Below, one piece after another: positions 1-5,776 of a DNA stretch of 6,832 bases. Each line of letters begins with the position of its first letter. Position 1 is the stretch's first letter. Under the pieces are notes generated by a model, which searched no databases, was not told the origin of the DNA, and worked only from the letters and a program-made list of their open reading frames with translations. The DNA is from Bacillota bacterium (lineage in GTDB: Bacteria; Bacillota; Sulfobacillia; JAJZYS01; JAJYTV01). Where the stretch lies: contig JAJZIE010000131.1 of assembly GCA_021810725.1 (NCBI GenBank), positions 1 to 6,832 of the forward strand, given 5' to 3'. The position numbers and the translations under genes were made by a program.

Positions 1-186
1 CGCCAGTCGCTCTCCTGTCGCCTTGCCCGGGCTTGTCTCCGGGGCAGCCGTCAAGACGCGCTGCACCGGGGAGCGCTCGCGAGGGGGGGGGGGGGCGGGG
101 GCGGCCGCCGCGGCGAACGGTAGCGAGGCCAGCACGGCGGCGGCGCCGAGCAGGCCCGCGAGCCAGGCCTTGCGTGATAGGTTCAA
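1..186 (-). CDS. Exported Ala/Pro-rich protein, N-terminal fragment (runs off the left edge)
   Basis: Sixty-two codons are open to the window edge. The start is TTG at 186-184: an in-frame stop lies at 213-211, no ATG or GTG occurs between, and AAGGAAG (202-196) sits 9 nt upstream. The first residues form a classical signal peptide: a basic n-region (MNLSRK), a hydrophobic core of about residues 7-24, then an AAAA stretch with likely cleavage near residue 28. A proline-rich linker (PAPPPP) and the segment RERSPVQRVLTAAPETSPGK follow. No lipobox Cys is present. The mature domain lies outside the window, so function is unknown. It starts 38 bp after the anti-sigma stop on the same strand, suggesting it is the third gene of the sigma operon and perhaps a target or modulator of that system (inference). 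Caution: a 13-G:C run lies inside the coding region, so a one-base length error would change the downstream frame. The frame given has the best G/C third-position bias. Confidence 0.6.
   Translation of the reverse strand, partial: MNLSRKAWLAGLLGAAAVLASLPFAAAAAPAPPPPRERSPVQRVLTAAPETSPGKATGERLA
83..95. repeat. 13-base poly-G (poly-C on the coding strand) homopolymer tract
   Basis: Thirteen consecutive G on the plus strand, read as C by the leftward gene, encode most of the Pro stretch directly after the signal peptide. A C at 96 and five more G (97-101) follow. Mononucleotide G/C runs of this size are known slippage sites in phase-variable surface genes and are also a common sequencing-error site. 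The sequence cannot tell these apart. Confidence 0.9.
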
Positions 187-224
187 GTCAGGACACTTCC
201 TTGTCGTCGTCTACTCGGGAAGGT

Positions 225-1328
225 TCAGCGCATCGAAGCGGCGATGGAAAGGATCTCGGCGCGGCTGAGCGTTCCGCCCACGCCGTAGGCGTAACCACCA
301 TGGGTCCACACGACGCCACCCGCGCCGCCCTGGCCCTGCTGCAGCCAGAGCCCCTGCGCCGAGCCGACCATGACGGATTGGGACGTCGCCTTGCCCAGCG
401 GCACCGGCACCGGCAAGGTCGTCGACGGACTCGCGATCGTCTGGATCTCGGCCGCCACCTCGGGCGACACGCCCGGCAGGGCAAGCAGGTACCGCTCGAT
501 CTCGGCCACCGTCGCGCCGTTCGAGTAGACCTTGGGCAGCGGGGCCTCGGCCACGATCAGCTCCGGCAACCGGCTGGCGTGCTCGAGTCCGGCCGCGGAG
601 CTGCCGTAGCTCATCACGGCCGCGCGGCCCGTGGTCACGCTGATGACACTGCCCGAGATGTTCGCCGGCATCGGCGGCAGCTTGACGTGGTGCGTCGCCT
701 CGTACTCGGCGAGCTTCTGCCCGCTCAGGGTCAGGCTCCGGGTCTGCGCTCCGAGGAAGGCGAAGGACGGTGAAGGCAGCCCTTCGGGAAGCGTCGTCGG
801 CACCTGCAGGGCGAATCCCACCGCCGACTGCAGCGCCGTGAGATCCGGTTCCGCCGTAAGGGCGGGGGCCGCCGTCGTCCGCAGCGTGCCGAGACTGCTG
901 AGCTGCAGGATGGTCCGGGCCTGGTCCGGCTTCACGGGCACCGCCTTGAAGTGGACCGGCTCGAAGATCAGCATCAGGTTCCGCGCGTACCCCCCGATCG
1001 GCGTCGCCGTGACGAGCGCCAGCAGCACGACAAAGGCCGCCACCCCCGCGGCCCAGCGCCGACTTGCGTCAAGGCGCGGCCAGGGCACGTTCCACCGCGG
1101 CTGCCGCCCCTCCGCCTGCAGCGCGCGCTGGCGCGCCAGAGCGGCCGTGGCATCGCCAGGTTCGGCCGCCATGCCAAGTAGCCGCAGATTCGCGTCGCGG
1201 AGTTCGGCCATCGCCCGCAGCCGCTCCTGACAGCTCCCGCAGCGGGCGACATGCTGGCGCAGCGGCTCGCCCACCGCCCAATCTTCGTCGAGGAGCCTGC
1301 GCAGGCTGCCGTCATCGGCGTGCCGCAT
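225..1328 (-). CDS. Membrane-anchored zinc-finger anti-sigma factor (ZAS type)
   Basis: A 367-residue protein that probably holds the adjacent ECF sigma factor inactive at the membrane. Residues 1-50 form the sigma-binding region with the zinc-finger anti-sigma signature HX3CX2C (H26, C30, C33). A linker follows, then one transmembrane helix at about 92-110 (WAAGVAAFVVLLALVTATP), then a large extracytoplasmic part of about 255 residues. In that part, the LP-E-G-L-P segment near residue 180 and the closing VVWTHGGYAYGVGG...EILSIAASMR resemble the DUF4367-like outer domain of some anti-sigma factors (recalled family pattern, moderate certainty). ATG start at 1328, with AAGGAG (1341-1336) 7 nt upstream and inside the sigma gene. 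It overlaps the sigma stop by 17 bp, so the two are probably translationally coupled. The outer domain would be the sensor; the signal is not evident. Confidence 0.88.
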   Translation of the reverse strand: MRHADDGSLRRLLDEDWAVGEPLRQHVARCGSCQERLRAMAELRDANLRLLGMAAEPGDATAALARQRALQAEGRQPRWNVPWPRLDASRRWAAGVAAFVVLLALVTATPIGGYARNLMLIFEPVHFKAVPVKPDQARTILQLSSLGTLRTTAAPALTAEPDLTALQSAVGFALQVPTTLPEGLPSPSFAFLGAQTRSLTLSGQKLAEYEATHHVKLPPMPANISGSVISVTTGRAAVMSYGSSAAGLEHASRLPELIVAEAPLPKVYSNGATVAEIERYLLALPGVSPEVAAEIQTIASPSTTLPVPVPLGKATSQSVMVGSAQGLWLQQGQGGAGGVVWTHGGYAYGVGGTLSRAEILSIAASMR

Positions 1329-1845
1329 GGTCGATCTCCTTTCTCAGTTGAACCTCAGCGCGCCGCAGGCGCGTGCCGATCTGGGTCACGGGCAGGCCCA
1401 GAGCCTGCGCGATCTCGTTGTAGCTGAAGCCGCCGTAGCGCAGCGCGAGCAGAGTCGCCTGCGGTTCCCTGAGGCGCAGGAGCGCCCGCCGCACCAGCAG
1501 CACTTCCTCCCGGACCGCGACGAGATCCCCGGGGTCGGGCGCGCTCCGGGCGTCGAGCCTGGCGTCGCGCTCTTCGCGGAGCCGCCGCCGGTCCTCGCCG
1601 CGCAGCGCGTTGAGAGCGACGTGGGCCACCGCGCGGTAGAGCCAGGCGCCTGGCCGCTCGGGCAGGTCGTCGCCGAACCGCCGGTAGAAGGCGAGAAAGG
1701 TCTCCTGCGCCACTTCCTCGCTGCGCGCGAGGCTGTGCGTGATCTGCTGCGCGACGCCCACGACGCGCGGCCATTCCTGGAGGAAGAGCTCGTCGAACGT
1801 CCTGGGTTGCCGCTCGGGCGGCCCGCCGCGATCGTCCAGCGCCAT
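1312..1845 (-). CDS. ECF-family (sigma-70 group 4) RNA polymerase sigma factor
   Basis: A 177-residue protein with the two-domain ECF layout. Sigma region 2 spans about residues 17-90, with core-binding region 2.2 near SEEVAQETFLAFYRRF and the -10-recognising 2.3/2.4 segment PGAWLYRAVAHVALNALR. Sigma region 4 spans about 115-167, with the helix-turn-helix FSYNEIAQALGLPVTQIGTR that reads the -35 element. I chose the ATG at 1845 over the in-frame upstream ATG at 1932. GGAGG (1855-1851) lies 5 nt before 1845, the extra 29 residues look non-conserved, and the longer form would run through the likely promoter. The stop lies inside the start of the anti-sigma gene. The role is directing RNA polymerase to stress-type promoters, probably including its own. 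The ECF subgroup cannot be assigned by eye. Confidence 0.9.
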   Translation of the reverse strand: MALDDRGGPPERQPRTFDELFLQEWPRVVGVAQQITHSLARSEEVAQETFLAFYRRFGDDLPERPGAWLYRAVAHVALNALRGEDRRRLREERDARLDARSAPDPGDLVAVREEVLLVRRALLRLREPQATLLALRYGGFSYNEIAQALGLPVTQIGTRLRRAEVQLRKEIDHAARR

Positions 1846-1875
1846 CGACACCTCCGCGGTCGCCCCCCTTCCGTG

Positions 1876-1906
1876 CCTAAGCACCGCCGGGGCGACATTT
1901 GTGACA
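1876..1906 (-). promoter_or_regulatory. Probable ECF-type promoter of the sigma/anti-sigma operon
   Basis: On the minus strand, TGTCACA (1906-1900) is followed after 15 nt by GTGCTTAGG (1884-1876). TGTCACA-type -35 elements with a compact -10 are typical of self-recognised ECF promoters; the -10 here departs from the usual CGTC core. It lies about 30 nt before the sigma start codon, which would give a short leader with the GGAGG site. Promoter activity and autoregulation are inferences. Confidence 0.5.
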
Positions 1907-1941
1907 GGTCCGTCCGCCGGGCGCCCAGGCACCTCCGAGGT

Positions 1942-2724
1942 TCAGCGCCCCTCCTGCACCGCATGCACGTGGGCCTGCGCCCAGGTGATCTCCTCGAATC
2001 CCAGCTTGGCGACGATCGGCCGGCTCATCGCGCCCGCGTCGATGGTGAGGTAGCGCACCTGGCGCCTCATCGCCTCCTGCACCCGGGCGGCCAGCAGCGC
2101 CGTATAGAAGCCCTGTCCGCGCCGGTCAGGCACGGTGGCGCCACCCCAGATGCTCGCGAAGCGGCTCCTCGCGGGGAAATGGATGCGCCCGGCGGCCACC
2201 GGCTCGCCCTGGTCGTAGACCGCGTAGACGCTGACCCGGTCGGGATCGGCCCGCAGGAGCTGTGCGAGGCGCTCCTCGAGCCAGGTCAGCTGACCCGGCC
2301 AGACCGCCTCGCGCACCTTCGTCATGTCCTTCAGCTCCTCGGGTGCGGCAATGCGGCGCACCGACTTGGGCACCGGGCGGAGCAGGACGGGCGACACCTC
2401 CTCGAGGTCCAGCACCATCACGGACTCCCGCTCCTCGGCGAAGAAGCCGTGGTCAAGCAACCGCCGGTGAAGGTCCGACGGCCGGTCATGGCCGAAGAGC
2501 TTCCACTCGAGGACGTGTCCGAGCTCTCCGAAGTAGCGCATCTCCCGCTCGATCACGGCATCGGCGGTCCGCTCGTCGAGCTCGGAGAACACGATCGCGC
2601 TCTGCGTGCCCTCGCTGTCGACGAGGCGCACCACCCCTGGCGCCACCTCGCGCCGCATGGCGAACTCTTCCGTATCCCGGCGCTCATCGCGGTCGTAGAG
2701 CGCGAGCACCCGGTCAATGTCCAA
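1942..2724 (-). CDS. GNAT-family N-acetyltransferase with an extra N-terminal GNAT-like domain
   Basis: A 260-residue protein. The C-terminal half (about 120-250) is a GNAT fold: the acetyl-CoA-binding motif A is GGATVPDRRGQGFYTALLAA, with the R/QxxGxG pyrophosphate loop at residues 201-206, and a late LGFEEI strand follows. The N-terminal half (about 1-110) contains EWKLFGHDRPSDLHRRLLDH and looks like a second, degenerate GNAT-like domain without a visible motif A. This two-part build is seen in other bacterial acetyltransferases. The start is TTG at 2724, supported by GGAGG (2736-2732) 7 nt upstream; no ATG fits as well. The substrate is unknown. It is cytosolic, with no signal peptide or membrane segment. 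It reads toward the sigma gene, but a 96 bp gap holding that gene's own promoter makes separate transcription more likely. Confidence 0.85.
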   Translation of the reverse strand: MDIDRVLALYDRDERRDTEEFAMRREVAPGVVRLVDSEGTQSAIVFSELDERTADAVIEREMRYFGELGHVLEWKLFGHDRPSDLHRRLLDHGFFAEERESVMVLDLEEVSPVLLRPVPKSVRRIAAPEELKDMTKVREAVWPGQLTWLEERLAQLLRADPDRVSVYAVYDQGEPVAAGRIHFPARSRFASIWGGATVPDRRGQGFYTALLAARVQEAMRRQVRYLTIDAGAMSRPIVAKLGFEEITWAQAHVHAVQEGR

Positions 2725-2771
2725 GCGAAGACCTCCAGTGGACGACTGCTGAAGCGAATCCCTTTGTGATC

Positions 2772-2780
2772 ATCCTACCA
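2772..2780 (-). promoter_or_regulatory. Possible extended -10 promoter for the acetyltransferase gene
   Basis: The minus strand reads TGGTAGGAT, matching the extended -10 form TGnTAnnnT. It lies about 48 nt upstream of the TTG start. No convincing -35 hexamer sits at the expected distance, which extended -10 promoters can tolerate. Weak call from one short motif. Confidence 0.3.
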
Positions 2781-2789
2781 TGGGCGGCG

Positions 2790-2861
2790 GGCGTCCCCGG
2801 GCCCCGGGCAGGGGACCGCCACACGGGCGTGGAAGGGACATGCCCGGCCGGGCCAGCCCGG
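2790..2861. repeat. Two GC-rich inverted repeats in the divergent region before the PLP enzyme gene
   Basis: GTCCCC (2793-2798) pairs with GGGGAC (2811-2816), and beyond a bulged C the next three bases on each side also pair. A second repeat, CCGGG (2848-2852) with CCCGG (2857-2861), has a 4-nt loop. Both lie in the 167 bp between the divergent acetyltransferase and PLP enzyme genes, upstream of the latter's start at 2892. No T-run follows, so they are not standard terminators. They could be leader hairpins or operator sites. In DNA this GC-rich, short pairing of this kind also arises by chance. I see no SAM riboswitch signature. Confidence 0.35.
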
Positions 2862-2891
2862 TCCCGACATCGACTGAAGGCAGGTAGCGTC

Positions 2892-4049
2892 ATGTCTGGT
2901 CCCACAAGCCGCTTCGTCCATACGGGTTTCGAGCGCGACCCCGCCACCGGCGCCCTGACGCCTGCGATCTACCGCGCCGTCAGCTTCCACCACCAGGACC
3001 CGGAGCAGCACCTGCGCTGGGACTACTCGCGCTCCGGCAACCCCACACGCGACGCGCTCGAAGGCGCCATCGCCGAGCTTGAGGGCGGTGTGCGCGGCTT
3101 CGCGTTCGCATCGGGCAACCAGGCGATCACGGCCGCGTTCCTGCTCTTCGCGTCGGGCGACCACCTGATCGTCACGCGAGACTGCCAGGGCGGCACGCAG
3201 CGGCTGGTGCGCGCCGTGCTGAGCCGCTTCGGCCTGGAGGTCTCCTACGTCGACACGGACGATCTTGACGCGGTGCGGGCGGCCATACGACCCGAGACCA
3301 AGGCTCTCCTCGTCGAGAACTTCTCGAACCCCTTCCTGCGCGTCAGCGACATACCCGCGCTGGCCGAGCTGGCCCACGGGCGGGGTCTCAAGCTCATCGT
3401 CGACAATACGTTCCTCACGCCATACCTTCAGGCACCGCTGGGCCTCGGCGCGGACCTCGTGCTGCACAGCGCGACGAAGATGATCGCCGGGCACGGCGAC
3501 GTGACCGCCGGCCTCGCGGCCACGGCCGACGAGGAGCTCGGCCGCGCGCTCTACACCGTGCAGAACGCCACGGGCGGCATGCTCTCGCCGGATGACAGCT
3601 ACCAGGTGCTGCGTGGCCTGCACACCCTGCCGATCCGCATGGAGCGGGCCCAGGCGACCGCCCAGGGACTGGCGGAGTGGCTCATGGGGCGGCCCGAGGT
3701 CACCCTCGTCCACTACCCCGGGCTCAGCGAGGATGCCGGTCGGGCGACGGCGCTGAGGACGGTGCGGGGCTTCTCCAACATGGTCACGGTGCGCCTCGAG
3801 GACCAGCGCCTCGTGGCGCCGATGGCGCGCCACCTCAGCATGATCAGGGTGGGAGCCGGCTTCGGCGGGCCGGAGACGACGATCTCGCTGCCGGAGCTGC
3901 ATTGCCACGCGGCGCTGACGGCGCCCGAGCGCAAGGAAAGGCGCCTGACGGGCGAGATCCTGCGCTTCTCCGTCGGTCTCGAGGACCTCGCGGACATCGA
4001 AGCGGATCTCTGTCAGGCGCTGGCTGGGGCGGCGTCCGAGATTCAGTAG
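2892..4049 (+). CDS. Cys/Met-metabolism PLP-dependent enzyme (cystathionine gamma-synthase/lyase family)
   Basis: A 385-residue fold-type I PLP enzyme of usual family length, cytosolic. Hallmarks: YSRSGNPTRDALEGAIAELE (from residue 45; phosphate-binding Tyr and Arg), VDNTFLTPYLQ (D171 contacts the PLP ring nitrogen), the Schiff-base Lys K196 in LHSATKMIAGHGDV, the segment LSPDDSYQVLRGLHTLPIRM, and RFSVGLEDLADIEADL with the carboxylate-binding Arg R358. Two departures stand out. The usual YGGT motif reads QGGT (Q99), losing the aromatic residue that stacks on PLP, and the usual SLGG-E-S segment reads GFGGPET. Candidate reactions are cystathionine gamma-lyase, cystathionine gamma-synthase, homoserine-ester sulfhydrylase and methionine gamma-lyase; motifs alone do not decide. 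I chose the ATG at 2892, with AGG 7 nt upstream, because the longer in-frame extension runs antisense through the acetyltransferase gene. It converges on and overlaps the cysteine synthase-like gene, whose chemistry complements it. Confidence 0.9.
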   Translation: MSGPTSRFVHTGFERDPATGALTPAIYRAVSFHHQDPEQHLRWDYSRSGNPTRDALEGAIAELEGGVRGFAFASGNQAITAAFLLFASGDHLIVTRDCQGGTQRLVRAVLSRFGLEVSYVDTDDLDAVRAAIRPETKALLVENFSNPFLRVSDIPALAELAHGRGLKLIVDNTFLTPYLQAPLGLGADLVLHSATKMIAGHGDVTAGLAATADEELGRALYTVQNATGGMLSPDDSYQVLRGLHTLPIRMERAQATAQGLAEWLMGRPEVTLVHYPGLSEDAGRATALRTVRGFSNMVTVRLEDQRLVAPMARHLSMIRVGAGFGGPETTISLPELHCHAALTAPERKERRLTGEILRFSVGLEDLADIEADLCQALAGAASEIQ

Positions 4050-4948
4050 ATGTTCTTGCTCAGGTAGCGCTCCGAGCTGTCGACGAAGATCGTCGCGATG
4101 TTGCCGCGCGGGAGCTTCACGGCCTGGCGCAGCGACGCGACGTAGGCGGCTCCCGACGACGAGCCGACGAGCAGGCCGAACTCCCGGCCGAGCGTCCCGA
4201 CGGCCGTGAACGCCTCGTCGTCCGTCACCGTCTCGATCTCGTCCACCAGCGAGAGGTCGAGCGTCTTCGGCACGAAGTCGTTGCCGATGCCCTCGACGCG
4301 GTGGCTGCCGGCGGGGCCTCCGGCGAAGACCGAGCCCTCCGGCTGCACCAGCACGATCTTGGTCGAGGGACGCTGCTCCTTGAGGTAGCGCGCTACGCCC
4401 GTCAAGGTGCCGCCGGTGCCGGCACCGGCCACGAGGACGTCGACGTGGCCGTCGAGCTGCTCGAACAGCTCGGGGCCGGTCGAGCGGTAATGGGCCTCGG
4501 GGTTGTCCGGATTCGCGAACTGCTGCGGCACGTAGCCACCGCGCTCCTTCGCGATGCGGTGGGCCTCGTCGATGGCCGCGGCCATGCCGCCCGATCGCGG
4601 CGTGTTGACCACCTCGCCGCCCAAGGCGCGCATCAGGTCCTGCTTCTCCTTCGAGAAATGCTCCGGCACCACCAGCACCACTTTGATCCCGCGGCCGATC
4701 GCGGCCAGGGCCAGTCCGATGCCGGTGTTGCCGGCGGTCGGCTCGATCAGCGTGCCGCCGGCCTTCAGGCGTCCGTCCTGGAGAGCGGTTTCGATCATGT
4801 ACCTGCCGAGGCGGTCCTTGATGCTGCCGCCGGGATTGAACATCTCAAGCTTCGCGTACAGATGCACGCCGTCGCGGATCCCCGCCGGGTGAAGTTCAAG
4901 CACTGGGGTTCTGCCGATCAGGTCGAGGACGCTTTGCGCGACGTCCAA
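4043..4948 (-). CDS. Cysteine synthase / cystathionine beta-synthase family protein (MccA-like)
   Basis: A 301-residue fold-type II PLP enzyme. Motifs: NPGGSIKDRLG with the Schiff-base Lys K44; EPTAGNTGIGLA (residues 69-80), the substrate loop with Ala where CysK has Ser; GAGTGGTLTG (175-184), the PLP phosphate loop; and GSSSGAA (262-268). The segments VPEHFSKEKQDLMRALG and FVDSSERYLSKNIY, with SIKDR and TAGNTG, recall Bacillus MccA (O-acetylserine-dependent cystathionine beta-synthase) more than housekeeping CysK (recalled, not searched). It has no heme or CBS-pair domains. Proposed role: condensing an activated serine with homocysteine or sulfide. The start is TTG at 4948 with GGAGGT (4960-4955) 6 nt upstream; a 74-residue in-frame extension to 5170 would run into the divergent gene and looks non-coding. 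The TGA stop overlaps the end of the facing PLP enzyme gene. A plain O-acetylserine sulfhydrylase remains possible. Confidence 0.9.
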   Translation of the reverse strand: MDVAQSVLDLIGRTPVLELHPAGIRDGVHLYAKLEMFNPGGSIKDRLGRYMIETALQDGRLKAGGTLIEPTAGNTGIGLALAAIGRGIKVVLVVPEHFSKEKQDLMRALGGEVVNTPRSGGMAAAIDEAHRIAKERGGYVPQQFANPDNPEAHYRSTGPELFEQLDGHVDVLVAGAGTGGTLTGVARYLKEQRPSTKIVLVQPEGSVFAGGPAGSHRVEGIGNDFVPKTLDLSLVDEIETVTDDEAFTAVGTLGREFGLLVGSSSGAAYVASLRQAVKLPRGNIATIFVDSSERYLSKNIY

Positions 4949-5017
4949 GCCGCCACCTCCAGCATCTTCTGGATCCTCTGGAGCCGTTCGGGGGAGCAGG
5001 TGCGCGTCTCCCTTGCC

Positions 5018-5024
5018 TATGATA
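5018..5024. promoter_or_regulatory. Possible shared, symmetric -10 element between divergent genes
   Basis: The sequence CTATGATAG is a palindrome about a central base. It reads TATGAT on the plus strand (5018-5023, five of six matches to TATAAT) and TATCAT on the minus strand (5024-5019). It sits in the 121 bp between the leftward cysteine synthase-like gene and the rightward metallo-hydrolase gene, about 47 and 70 nt from their starts. No good -35 hexamer is found for either direction at 16-18 bp. Weak but suggestive of overlapping divergent promoters. Confidence 0.3.
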
Positions 5025-5069
5025 GCCTGTTTGCCATAGCCGTGGGACGAGCAAGAAGGGGGAACTTGC

Positions 5070-5738
5070 GTGCAGGTGACCTGGTATGGCCAGGCGGCCT
5101 TCTTCTTGGAGGCGCCGGAAGGCAAGGTTTTCATCGATCCGTTCGCGCGGATGCCGGCGCGTCCCGGCATGGTCTTCGACTACCCGCCGCTGCCGCGGCT
5201 TTCGCCCGACCTCGTGCTGATCACCCACGAGCACTTCGACCATAGCGGTCTCGAGGCGCTCGAAGAACCGAAGCAGACCATACGCTCGACCGCGGGGCGC
5301 TTCGAGACGCCGATCGGCGAAGTGCTGGCGATCGCCGGCGAGCACGACGATGTCGCGGGCACGAGGCGCGGGCCGAACACCATCTACCGCTTCCAGCTGG
5401 GTGGATTGCGCATCGCCCACTTCGGCGATTTCGGGCAGAAAGAGCTGCGCGCGGAGCAGTTCGAGCAGATCGGCCCCGTCGATCTCCTCTTCGTGCCGGT
5501 CGGGGCCGGACCGACGATCGGTCCGGAGGGGGCCAGGGCAATCGCGCGGGCGCTCGATGCGCGCTACGTGGTACCGATGCACTACCGCACGCCCGCCGTG
5601 AACTTCCTTGAACCGCTCGATCCCTTCCTGGCTCTCTGGCAGGACGTGCGCAGGCTGGACGCCCCGGGCTTCGACACGGGCGACCTGCCGGAGATCGGTC
5701 CGGTGTGCGTGGTGCCCCGGGCGCCGCTCAGGTCTTAG
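5070..5738 (+). CDS. Metallo-beta-lactamase-fold hydrolase, UlaG-like (COG2220 type)
   Basis: A 222-residue cytosolic protein without a signal peptide. It opens with VTWYGQAAFFLE and FIDPFA, the first strands typical of UlaG-like MBL proteins. The metal-binding motif HxHxDH is complete at residues 53-58 (THEHFDHSG). Further likely ligands are H92 (GEHDD), H117/D120 (AHFGDFG) and H171 (VVPMHYRT). These proteins bind two metal ions and hydrolyse varied bonds; the substrate cannot be read from the sequence. Length fits the short form of the family. The start is GTG at 5070 with AAGGGGG (5056-5062) 7 nt upstream. It is divergent from the cysteine synthase-like gene and lies 86 bp before pstS on the same strand. 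No functional link to phosphate uptake is known to me, so co-transcription would be circumstantial. Confidence 0.88.
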   Translation: MQVTWYGQAAFFLEAPEGKVFIDPFARMPARPGMVFDYPPLPRLSPDLVLITHEHFDHSGLEALEEPKQTIRSTAGRFETPIGEVLAIAGEHDDVAGTRRGPNTIYRFQLGGLRIAHFGDFGQKELRAEQFEQIGPVDLLFVPVGAGPTIGPEGARAIARALDARYVVPMHYRTPAVNFLEPLDPFLALWQDVRRLDAPGFDTGDLPEIGPVCVVPRAPLRS

Positions 5739-5775
5739 CGCAACAAAGTCTTAGGACAAAATTCCCGCGCTCTTA
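5732..5775 (+). repeat. Short repeated TCTTA elements in the AT-richer stretch before pstS
   Basis: GTCTTAG occurs at 5732-5738 (including the hydrolase stop) and at 5748-5754, and TCTTA recurs at 5771-5775. The last two are 22 bp apart, two turns of 11 bp, as in Pho-box-like tandem sites. The middle 11-bp unit does not match, and the bases are unlike the E. coli Pho box. A regulator site or promoter is plausible here because this is the only AT-rich patch before pstS. No clear sigma-70 pair is visible. Confidence 0.25.
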
Positions 5776-5776
5776 A

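Noticed and set aside
1846..1932. 29-residue N-terminal extension of the sigma factor
   Set aside because: It runs through the probable promoter, and the ATG at 1845 has GGAGG just upstream.
1327..2769. Long plus-strand open frame of 480 codons across the sigma and acetyltransferase genes
   Set aside because: It spans two clear minus-strand genes and the promoter gap between them; composition is typical of an antisense shadow.
2262..2891. 210-codon in-frame extension upstream of the PLP enzyme
   Set aside because: It is antisense to the acetyltransferase gene and Arg/Pro/Ala-rich; the family begins at the ATG at 2892.
2775..3908. Minus-strand open frame of 377 codons opposite the PLP enzyme gene
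   Set aside because: Antisense shadow without family motifs.
4949..5170. 74-residue N-terminal extension of the cysteine synthase-like protein
   Set aside because: It lacks family similarity and would overlap the divergent hydrolase gene; the TTG at 4948 has a strong GGAGGT site and gives the normal family length.
3677..5245. Plus-strand open frame of 522 codons across the PLP enzyme end and the cysteine synthase-like gene
   Set aside because: It is out of frame with the first gene and antisense to the second, both supported by catalytic motifs.
5739..5776. Canonical Pho box upstream of pstS
   Set aside because: TCTTA elements are spaced 22 bp apart, but the intervening 11-bp unit does not match and the bases differ from known Pho boxes; kept only as a weak repeat.
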